DNA of 22,589 nucleotides from G020354945 sp964570585. Lineage in GTDB: Bacteria; Omnitrophota; Gorgyraeia; JABMRG01; JAFGKX01. Below, one piece after another: positions 6,648 through 13,123 of this stretch; within the stretch, counting starts at the first letter, position 1; the number at the start of each line of letters is the position of its first letter. Made by a program: the position numbers and the translations under genes. Location: positions 1 to 22,589 of the forward strand of contig CAZMYR010000029.1 of NCBI GenBank assembly GCA_964570585.1. Reading direction: 5' to 3'. The notes beneath the pieces were generated by a model. It saw only the letters and a program-made list of their open reading frames with translations, made no database searches and was not told the origin of the DNA.

Positions 6648-8522
6648 ATGGAAACAAAGTCCCTAAAGATGCTCAGAAACAAATGTGCTCAGGGTAGTTT
6701 TGAAAAGCTCATTGCCCTGAATAATCCCAAGGTATATAAGTTCGTTGCTAAATATGTGCAGCATTGCAATCCGGACTTTGTTTTCGTTCGTTCTGATTCT
6801 AAAGAAGATGCAGAATATATCAGAAACAGGGCAATAGAGCTTGGCGAAGAGAAAAGCTTGAGAACTTTCGGCCACACTGCGCATTTTGACGGTTTTCATG
6901 ACCAGGCCAGGGATAAAGGGAAAACTTGTTATCTTTTGCCTGAAGGCGAGACCTTAGGCTCTGACATTAAATCGATAGAAAGAAAAAAGGGATTAAGGGA
7001 AATCCATAAAATCCTTAAAAATAGCATGAGGGGCAAACAGATGTACGTATGTTTTTTCTGCCTCGGTCCCATAAAATCGCCGTTTTCTATATTAGCGATT
7101 CAGTTAACAGACTCAAGTTACGTTGCCCACAGCGAACATATATTGATAAGAGACGGCTATAAGCAGTTTAAAAACATGCAGAATCAGGGAGAGTTTTTCA
7201 GGTTTGTTCACAGCGCAGGGATTCTCGAAAATAACGTAAGCAAGGATATAGATAAAAGGCGGATTTATATAGACCTTGATGAAAATATCGTTTATACCGC
7301 AAATACTCAATACGCGGGAAATACAGTAGGGTTAAAGAAACTTGCTATGCGGCTTGCTATAAAGAAGGCCTCTGTAGAAGGCTGGCTTACCGAGCATATG
7401 TTTACAATGGGAGTCCATGGGCCTAATAAGCGAGTTACATATTTTTCAGGCTCTTTTCCCAGCGCATGCGGTAAAACATCGACCTGTATGCTGGAAGACG
7501 AAACTGTTGTAGGCGATGACATAGCCTATTTAAGGAAAATCGACGGAAAAATACGGGCTGTAAACGTAGAACGGGGAATATTCGGCATTATAAAGAATGT
7601 TAATTCTAAAGACGACCCATCCATTTATGAAGCCCTTGCTACCCCAGGCGAAGTAATCTTTTCAAATGTTCTCATAACTGAAGATGATACGCCATATTGG
7701 ATAGGTAAAGGTGGTGAAGTCCCGATAAAAGGTGTAAATTACTCCGGCCTTTGGCATATTGACAAAACCGATGACTCAAATGTAGAAATAACTCCTTCCC
7801 ACAAAAATGCTAGATACACAATTCGCTTAAGCACTTTAAAGAATGTGGACCCGCATTTGAACGATCCTGACGGCGTGGAGATAAAAGGCATAATATACGG
7901 AGGGAGAGATTCTGATACCTCTGTTCCGGTAGAGCAGTCGTTTGATTGGGATCATGGCATATTGACAAAAGGGGCTACGATAGAGTCTGAAACCACCTCA
8001 GCCACCCTCGGTGAGGAGGGGCTGAGAAAATTCAACCTTATGGCAAACATTGATTTTCTTTCAATACCTTTAGGCAAATATATAATGAACAATGTTAAAT
8101 TTGCCGAAGGTATAAAAAATCCTCCTATTATTTTTTCGGTCAACTACTTTCTAAAGGATAGACAAGGAAATTACATTAGCGGCATGAAAGACAAGCACGT
8201 ATGGCTTAAATGGATGGAGTTGCGTATAAATGGCGATGCAGGAGCTATTAAGACTTCGACAGGTTATATCCCTATATATGAGGATTTGAAAAAATTATTT
8301 AAGCGGGTTTTGCATAAAGATTATTCGTTCGAAGATTACGTAAATGAATTTACTCTAAGGGTGCCGGAAAATCTGGCCAAGATAGAAAGAATTGTTAAGA
8401 TATATAAGAAAGCCGGGGATGCCCCGGATATTTTATTTAAGGCCTTAGCGGAACAGGAGAAGAGACTAAAAGATGCACAGGCTAAGTACGGGGAGTATAT
8501 CCCGCCGGAGAAGTTTATATGA
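6648..8522 (+). CDS. pckG: phosphoenolpyruvate carboxykinase (GTP type), divergent
   Basis: Interconverts oxaloacetate and phosphoenolpyruvate with GTP or GDP, linking the TCA cycle to gluconeogenesis. At 624 residues it matches the GTP-PEPCK length. The nucleotide and metal core is visible: kinase-1 loop FPSACGKTST with Cys274, Lys276 and Thr277, the acidic metal site VVGDDIAYLR, ERGIFGII, and IYGGRDSDTSVPVEQSFDW before the active-site lid. The lid reads SETTSATLGEEGLRKF, unlike the common SEATAAAEHKGK, and the C-terminal third departs from textbook enzymes, so this is a divergent subfamily. The ATG lies 3 bases after the CNNM gene and the TGA overlaps purC (ATGA). Confidence 0.88.
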   Translation: METKSLKMLRNKCAQGSFEKLIALNNPKVYKFVAKYVQHCNPDFVFVRSDSKEDAEYIRNRAIELGEEKSLRTFGHTAHFDGFHDQARDKGKTCYLLPEGETLGSDIKSIERKKGLREIHKILKNSMRGKQMYVCFFCLGPIKSPFSILAIQLTDSSYVAHSEHILIRDGYKQFKNMQNQGEFFRFVHSAGILENNVSKDIDKRRIYIDLDENIVYTANTQYAGNTVGLKKLAMRLAIKKASVEGWLTEHMFTMGVHGPNKRVTYFSGSFPSACGKTSTCMLEDETVVGDDIAYLRKIDGKIRAVNVERGIFGIIKNVNSKDDPSIYEALATPGEVIFSNVLITEDDTPYWIGKGGEVPIKGVNYSGLWHIDKTDDSNVEITPSHKNARYTIRLSTLKNVDPHLNDPDGVEIKGIIYGGRDSDTSVPVEQSFDWDHGILTKGATIESETTSATLGEEGLRKFNLMANIDFLSIPLGKYIMNNVKFAEGIKNPPIIFSVNYFLKDRQGNYISGMKDKHVWLKWMELRINGDAGAIKTSTGYIPIYEDLKKLFKRVLHKDYSFEDYVNEFTLRVPENLAKIERIVKIYKKAGDAPDILFKALAEQEKRLKDAQAKYGEYIPPEKFI

Positions 8523-9409
8523 GAGAAGTAATATTATCCACAGATTTAACCGGTATCCCTGTCTATAAAAAAGGCAAAGTGAGAGATATATATAAAATAG
8601 GCGAAAATCTTCTCATTATAGCTACGGATAGAATCTCGGCTTTTGACGTAGTTATGCCAAACGGCATTCCGGATAAAGGCAAAATTTTGACAGCCATTTC
8701 AAATTTCTGGTTTGATTTTACAAAAGATATAATCAAAAATCATGTAATTACTACAGATATCGATTCTATTGTTTCCGCTGATGAAAAATTGAAAAAATAT
8801 AAAAGACACCTCGATGGCAGGTCTATGCTTGTTAAAAAAACCTTACCCATACCTATAGAGTGTGTGGTGAGGGGTTATTTATCAGGTTCAGGGTGGAAAG
8901 AATATAAACAAACAGGCGCTATTAGCGGAATACCATTCCCTGAAGGTTTACTTGAGTCAGAAAAATTACCTCAACCCATCTTTACGCCTGCAACTAAAGC
9001 AGTAACGGGCCATGATGAAAATATAACAGCCGATAAAGCAAAGACCATTTCAGGTGAGGATATCTTTAATTTTATAAGTAAAAAGAGTTTAAGTTTATAT
9101 AAAAAGTGCGCTGATTATGGTTTATCAAAAGGCATAATTATTGCCGATACAAAATTTGAATTTGGAAAAATAGATGATGAAATTATCCTCATCGATGAAA
9201 TATTTACCCCTGATTCGTCAAGATTTTGGCCGAAAGACGGGTACCGGCCCGGCAAAAGCCAGCTGAGTTTTGATAAACAGTTTGTTCGTGATTACCTCCA
9301 GACCCTGGATTGGGATAAAACACCCCCTGCGCCGGAATTACCGAAAGATATTGTAACTAAGACCCAACAAAAATATTACCAGGCGTTAAAGATACTTACA
9401 GGAGCTTAA
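8519..9409 (+). CDS. purC: phosphoribosylaminoimidazole-succinocarboxamide synthase (SAICAR synthetase)
   Basis: Condenses CAIR with aspartate using ATP in de novo purine synthesis. The 296-residue form is the longer, yeast ADE1-like version rather than the roughly 240-residue short bacterial form. Visible blocks are KKGKVRDIYKIGENLLII, ATDRISAFDVVMPNGIPDKG, VVRGYLSGSGWKEYK, FTPATKAVTGHDENI, IIADTKFEFG and IDEIFTPDSSRFWP. It overlaps pckG by four bases, with GGAG a short distance upstream. It stands apart from other purine genes, with a HIT protein 1 base downstream. Confidence 0.97.
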   Translation: MREVILSTDLTGIPVYKKGKVRDIYKIGENLLIIATDRISAFDVVMPNGIPDKGKILTAISNFWFDFTKDIIKNHVITTDIDSIVSADEKLKKYKRHLDGRSMLVKKTLPIPIECVVRGYLSGSGWKEYKQTGAISGIPFPEGLLESEKLPQPIFTPATKAVTGHDENITADKAKTISGEDIFNFISKKSLSLYKKCADYGLSKGIIIADTKFEFGKIDDEIILIDEIFTPDSSRFWPKDGYRPGKSQLSFDKQFVRDYLQTLDWDKTPPAPELPKDIVTKTQQKYYQALKILTGA

Positions 9410-9410
9410 G

Positions 9411-9758
9411 ATGAGTAATGACTGTACCTTTTGCAAAATAATCAAGGGCGAAATAAAAAGCAGCATCGTTTATGAAAACGATTCGGTATTGGCCTTTAAA
9501 GACATTGCTCCGAAAGCGCCTGTTCATGTTGTTGTTATCCCGAAGACACACATTGAAAAAATATCCGATTTAAATCAGCAAAATAAAGGCATTATATCAG
9601 AGTTAGTTATGGCCGCTAATGGAATAGCAAGAAAAACTAATATAGCAACCACGGGCTATAGATTGGTTTTAAACTGCGGACAGGATGCCGGTCAGGCTGT
9701 TTTCCATATCCACATGCATATCTTAGGCGGCCGAAAGATGACCTGGCCCCCCGGTTAG
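9411..9758 (+). CDS. HIT-family nucleotide phosphohydrolase/hydrolase (HinT-like)
   Basis: A 115-residue histidine-triad protein of the HinT branch, which hydrolyses purine nucleoside phosphoramidates and related AMP conjugates. The N-terminal CTFCKIIKGEI contains a CxxC pair that in some HIT proteins binds zinc. The triad HIHMH is at residues 99, 101 and 103, followed by ILGGRKMTWPPG, the HinT C-terminal block. It begins one base after purC and is probably the last gene of the long obg-containing run. Confidence 0.95.
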   Translation: MSNDCTFCKIIKGEIKSSIVYENDSVLAFKDIAPKAPVHVVVIPKTHIEKISDLNQQNKGIISELVMAANGIARKTNIATTGYRLVLNCGQDAGQAVFHIHMHILGGRKMTWPPG

Positions 9759-9803
9759 CTTCGCTTGAGGTGATAAAAATATGGAATATTTTTCTTCCTT
9801 TTG

Positions 9804-9812
9804 TGTTATATA
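9804..9812 (+). promoter_or_regulatory. possible extended -10 promoter for the small CxxC protein
   Basis: TGT followed by TATATA (9807-9812) fits an extended -10 element (TGn-TATAAT-like). Transcription would begin near 9819, before GGAGG at 9823-9827. No convincing -35 box is present 16-18 bases upstream. The surrounding 74-base gap also holds a short AT-only hairpin at 9775-9793. This is a weak call. Confidence 0.3.
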
Positions 9813-9832
9813 TAAATAAGAAGGAGGAAAAT

Positions 9833-10006
9833 ATGCAAACTTTAAAATTACAAGCGGAAGAGACAAAATACGATATTACAGGCTTTGGTTATGTATGCCA
9901 GATCTGCGGATATAAGGTTAAAACCCGCCCCCCTGAATGGTGCCCGAGGTGTGGATACCATAGGGTATTGTTTAAGAAAATAGCTAACCCCATTTTTCAT
10001 ACTTAA
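9833..10006 (+). CDS. small rubredoxin-like double-CxxC protein
   Basis: A 57-residue protein with two knuckles, CQIC (22-25) and CPRC (37-40), in the context YVCQICGYKV and PPEWCPRCGY. This is the pattern of rubredoxin or the rubrerythrin C-terminal domain, which binds one Fe or Zn. The spacing between the pairs (11 residues) is much shorter than in classical rubredoxin and resembles the rubrerythrin tail. ATG 9833 is chosen because GGAGG lies at 9823-9827; a longer frame opening at 9770 would add an unlike N-terminus. Its 3' end overlaps the convergent nitroreductase by 23 bases. Electron transfer in oxidative-stress defence is possible but not shown. Confidence 0.85.
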   Translation: MQTLKLQAEETKYDITGFGYVCQICGYKVKTRPPEWCPRCGYHRVLFKKIANPIFHT

Positions 10007-10499
10007 CAATTTTTTTAAGCGAAAGTCTATTCTTTTCATGCGGTTTTTCATCAGCTGCATAACCCAAACAAAGAAGTTCTACAACTCGTATTTCGTCAGG
10101 GATATTTAATATCTTTTTGACTTTATCTTCATGAAAGGCGCCTATCCAGCAGCTTCCTATGCCCAGTTCAGTTGCTACCAGTGCCATATGGTCAATGGCA
10201 ACAGCAACATCTATCGGATAGCATAGCTGTCCGCAGGTCATCATGTGATTATCTGTCTCTGCACAGCAGGCTATCACCACCGGCGCTTCGGAAACAAAAA
10301 CCTGTTCTTTAGCTGCCTCGCAGAGTTTAGCTCTTATGTCTTTATCTTTCACCACTATAAATCTCCACTCCTGGCGATTACCGGCAGAAGGAGCCAATCT
10401 TGCCGATTCTAATATTTTCCTTAGGTCTTTATCGGGAATGTCTTTGTTTGCATAACTCCTTACGCTATATCTTTTCTCGATTACATTAAATACATCCAT
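9984..10499 (-). CDS. nitroreductase-family FMN oxidoreductase
   Basis: A 171-residue FMN-dependent oxidoreductase of the compact nitroreductase family. FMN-contact motifs are visible: EKRYSVRSY near the N-terminus, ARLAPSAGNRQEWRFIVV, the central ALVATELGIGSCWIGAF, and CLGYAADEKPHEKNRLSL near the C-terminus. The start codon at 10499-10497 is preceded by GAGGAGGGG, a strong ribosome binding site. An upstream in-frame start would add ten unconserved residues. It is the only - strand gene here, divergent from pabBC across 62 bases and convergent with the CxxC protein. The physiological substrate cannot be deduced. Confidence 0.93.
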   Translation of the reverse strand: MDVFNVIEKRYSVRSYANKDIPDKDLRKILESARLAPSAGNRQEWRFIVVKDKDIRAKLCEAAKEQVFVSEAPVVIACCAETDNHMMTCGQLCYPIDVAVAIDHMALVATELGIGSCWIGAFHEDKVKKILNIPDEIRVVELLCLGYAADEKPHEKNRLSLKKIVKYEKWG

Positions 10500-10523
10500 T
10501 GTACCCCTCCTCATTTTTATTAT

Positions 10524-10552
10524 TTGCATACAACGTCCATGTATGCTATATT
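10524..10552 (+). promoter_or_regulatory. sigma70-type promoter of pabBC, possibly leaderless
   Basis: A -35-like TTGCAT (10524-10529), an exact 17-bp spacer and a -10-like TATATT (10547-10552) lie directly upstream of pabBC. Transcription would begin near 10559, leaving only about 3 bases before ATG 10562. That agrees with the absence of a Shine-Dalgarno sequence (TATACCGCC precedes the ATG). Inferred from consensus match only. Confidence 0.45.
10526..10546. promoter_or_regulatory. 21-bp dyad, candidate operator in the divergent promoter
   Basis: GCATACA (10526-10532) and TGTATGC (10540-10546) form a perfect 7-bp inverted repeat with a 7-base spacer. It lies between the -35 and -10 boxes of the pabBC promoter and about 30 bases upstream of the nitroreductase start. 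The half-site spacing suits a dimeric helix-turn-helix regulator. No regulator gene is in the window. Confidence 0.35.
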
Positions 10553-10561
10553 TATACCGCC

Positions 10562-12427
10562 ATGACTGACGACGACCTTCTATATTCTATACTTACTCAA
10601 CTTAAAAAGCAAAGGGATTTTGTCTTCCTCTGGAATGGCAAAAACGATAAGGAAAATTATAGAAGTTTTATATTTTTAAATCCCAAAACTATTATATCGG
10701 CCAGGAAGCGCGGCGATATTAAAAGGTGTTTTTCTCAGATTGAAAACTGGCTGTCAAAAAATTATCACATTGCCGGATATATAACTTACGAAGCTGCCTC
10801 TGGTTTTGAAGAAGCCTTGCCCAAAACAAACACATCTAACCTGCCTCTTTTATGGTTTGGCGTCTATAAAAAGCCGGTTATTTATGACCACAGGAAGAAA
10901 AAATGGGGACTGTCCCTATTTTTGCCAGGAGGGTTCAATTGTAAAAATGGGACAGTCCCCATTTTTTCCCAGTCTCAATTTTCCTACCATATCAAAAATA
11001 TTAGACCGACAAAAACGGAAAGGTCATATCTATCTGATATATCAAAGATAAAAGATTATATAAAAAGGGGCGAGACTTACCAGGTAAACTACACCTTTAA
11101 ATACAAATTTTCTTTTCACGGCTGCTCTTACATGGTGTTCTTTGACTTGAGCAGGAAACAATCGGTCCCTTACGCTGCGCTTATAGGTTTTGACAACAAA
11201 AAGATATTGTCGTTATCACCGGAACTTTTTTTTCGAAGAAAAACAAATATATTAGAAGTAAAACCAATGAAGGGGACAATAGGCAGAGGAAAAAACATAT
11301 TAGAAGACTATAGGAAAGGAAAGCAGCTTGAAAACTCCGCTAAGAATAGAGCTGAAAATGTAATGATAGTAGATATGCTAAGAAATGACCTCGGAAAAAT
11401 CTCAAAAACCGGCAGCGTTAAAACAACGCGGCTTTTTGAGACAGAAAAATACCAGACCCTTTATCAGATGACATCGACAATTAAATCAAAACTGTATAAA
11501 AATAGCTGGTATGACATTTTTAAAAGCATTTTCCCATCCGGCTCTGTTACCGGCGCGCCAAAAATAAGAACTATACAAATAATAAATGAATTAGAAAAAG
11601 CGCCGCGAAATGTATATACGGGCAGTATAGGTTATATCTCGCCGGAGGGAGAAGCGGCCTTTAATGTCGCCATACGCACCATTTTACTCGATGAGGATAA
11701 AAAAGAGGGAGAATTAGGCATAGGAAGCGGGATTACTATTTCCTCGAATGCAAAAGCTGAATTTAATGAATGCAGATTAAAAGCTGACTTTTTTATAAAA
11801 AAATATGTAGATTTTGAATTGATAGAGACGCTTCTTTGGCGTAAGGGGCAATTTTTCCTTCTAGATATGCACCTTAAGCGCCTTAAAGACTCTGCCAATT
11901 ACTTTAATTATAGCTGTGCAGAAAATTCTATCTTGAAGTTTCTCTTAACCTATGCCAGCGCATTCGATAAGAATAAAAGTTATAAGGTTAGATTGTTGCT
12001 AAATAAAAATGGGGAAATAAAAATAGGCTCTTCAATATTGAAATCTGAGATGTCTTTAAAAATAACATTTTCGAAGAAAAAAACAGACTCTTCAAATATT
12101 TTTCTGTATCATAAAACCACCAATCGTAAAATTTATGACGGCGAATATCTAAAATACAAAAAAATTGGTTTTGCGGATGTAATATTTCTCAATGAAAAGG
12201 GAGAGGTGACAGAGGGCGCAATTTCCAATATTATCGTTAAAACGGGAAAAAATTATTATACCCCACCCGTGAAAAGCGGACTCCTAAACGGCGTCTATAG
12301 GCAGTATCTTCTAAATTCACAAATTTTCCCGTTAAAGGAGAAGGTTTTATATAAGCAGGATATCATTAATGCCGAAAAGTTATTTATATGCAATTCAGTA
12401 AGAGGTCTGGTGGAGGTAAAAAATTAA
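10562..12427 (+). CDS. pabBC: fused aminodeoxychorismate synthase component I / 4-amino-4-deoxychorismate lyase
   Basis: A 621-residue two-enzyme fusion for p-aminobenzoate (folate) synthesis. Residues about 1-415 form the chorismate-binding PabB domain: EVKPMKGTIGRG, whose Lys237 marks aminodeoxychorismate synthase rather than anthranilate synthase, IVDMLRNDLG, FPSGSVTGAPKIRTIQIINE and AFNVAIRTI. Residues about 418-621 form a class IV aminotransferase-type lyase (PabC) with HKTTNRKIYD (PLP Lys518 expected) and GEVTEGAISNIIV. No glutamine amidotransferase (PabA) is nearby. The start is ATG 10562, where the family sequence begins; no Shine-Dalgarno is visible. Residues 113-136 are encoded by a hairpin repeat inserted in frame in the linker before the QFSYHIKNIRPTKTERSYLS segment. 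Confidence 0.93.
   Translation: MTDDDLLYSILTQLKKQRDFVFLWNGKNDKENYRSFIFLNPKTIISARKRGDIKRCFSQIENWLSKNYHIAGYITYEAASGFEEALPKTNTSNLPLLWFGVYKKPVIYDHRKKKWGLSLFLPGGFNCKNGTVPIFSQSQFSYHIKNIRPTKTERSYLSDISKIKDYIKRGETYQVNYTFKYKFSFHGCSYMVFFDLSRKQSVPYAALIGFDNKKILSLSPELFFRRKTNILEVKPMKGTIGRGKNILEDYRKGKQLENSAKNRAENVMIVDMLRNDLGKISKTGSVKTTRLFETEKYQTLYQMTSTIKSKLYKNSWYDIFKSIFPSGSVTGAPKIRTIQIINELEKAPRNVYTGSIGYISPEGEAAFNVAIRTILLDEDKKEGELGIGSGITISSNAKAEFNECRLKADFFIKKYVDFELIETLLWRKGQFFLLDMHLKRLKDSANYFNYSCAENSILKFLLTYASAFDKNKSYKVRLLLNKNGEIKIGSSILKSEMSLKITFSKKKTDSSNIFLYHKTTNRKIYDGEYLKYKKIGFADVIFLNEKGEVTEGAISNIIVKTGKNYYTPPVKSGLLNGVYRQYLLNSQIFPLKEKVLYKQDIINAEKLFICNSVRGLVEVKN
10898..10967. repeat. 70-bp hairpin element, GGGGACTGTCCC type, in frame inside pabBC
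   Basis: The left arm AAAAAATGGGGACTGTCCC followed by TATTTTT (10898-10923) pairs with the right arm at 10943-10967, with one bulged base and a 19-base loop. From GGGG to CCCC it spans 56 bp, the same as the unrelated-stem element at 17157-17212, and it shares the TATTTTTGC and AAAAAT inner segments. Both arms are translated without disturbing the pabBC frame. The stem followed by T6 also looks like a terminator. Confidence 0.88.
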
Positions 12428-12466
12428 TGATTTATATATTATTTTGTGTTAAAATATGGAGGTAAA

Positions 12467-13120
12467 ATGGATAGATTCGAAGCAGTTATATTTGACCTTG
12501 ATGGGGTTATAGTCAGCACCGTATCCCTTCATTTTAAGGCCTGGAAAAAGATGTTTTCTGAATATGGCAAAGAATTCACCTTTGAGGATTATAAAAAGAA
12601 GGTTGACGGTATACCCCGGGTTGACGGGGCCATGGCTATATTGACCGATGTTACGGATGAGGAATTAAAAAAGGCCTGTGATAAGAAACAGGTATATTTT
12701 TTGGAGCTCCTAAAATCCGAAGGCATAGATGCATATGATTCAACAATTAAACTTATGGGGCTGCTTAAAAACAGAGGCATTAAAATTGCCATCATATCCT
12801 CAAGCAAAAATTTACCTTTGATTTTAGAAAAGATAAATATACATCCATTATATGATACTTATATCAGCGGCCACGATATTGCCAAAGGAAAACCTGACCC
12901 GCAAATTTTTCAGATGGCCGCAGAAAGATTAGATGTGCCCTGCCTAAATTGCGTTGTTTTTGAAGATGCGGTTTTAGGGGTAGAAGCTGCAAAACGGGCC
13001 GGGATGAGATGCATAGGGGTTGACAGATATAACAAGCCTGAGCGCTTAAGCAAAGCTGATACGGTAGTCTCTGATTTATCGGAAGTAAATTACAAAAAAA
13101 TAAGCGAATTATTTATATGA
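12467..13120 (+). CDS. pgmB: beta-phosphoglucomutase (HAD superfamily)
   Basis: Converts beta-glucose 1-phosphate to glucose 6-phosphate through beta-glucose 1,6-bisphosphate. The 217-residue HAD protein shows motif I FDLDGVIV with nucleophile and acid/base aspartates, motif II SSS within IAIISSSKN, motif III lysine in GKPDPQIF, and motif IV FEDAVLGVEAAKRAGM. The cap segment KKVDGIPRVDGAM matches beta-PGMs rather than phosphoglycolate phosphatases. ATG 12467 follows GGAGG at 12458-12462; a GTG 21 bases upstream lacks support. It lies 3 bases before the GH65 gene, the classic pairing in which the phosphorylase supplies beta-glucose 1-phosphate. Confidence 0.93.
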   Translation: MDRFEAVIFDLDGVIVSTVSLHFKAWKKMFSEYGKEFTFEDYKKKVDGIPRVDGAMAILTDVTDEELKKACDKKQVYFLELLKSEGIDAYDSTIKLMGLLKNRGIKIAIISSSKNLPLILEKINIHPLYDTYISGHDIAKGKPDPQIFQMAAERLDVPCLNCVVFEDAVLGVEAAKRAGMRCIGVDRYNKPERLSKADTVVSDLSEVNYKKISELFI

Positions 13121-13123
13121 AAA

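Noticed and set aside
7997..8026. CTCAGCC/GGCTGAG inverted repeat inside pckG as another inserted element
   Set aside because: Arms are only 7 bases, no A/T outer arms or shared ends with the other elements, and the residues align as the enzyme lid rather than as an extra segment.
12447..12455. Extended -10 (TGT-TAAAAT) as pgmB promoter
   Set aside because: The predicted start would fall at or after the GGAGG ribosome binding site, which contradicts use of that site.
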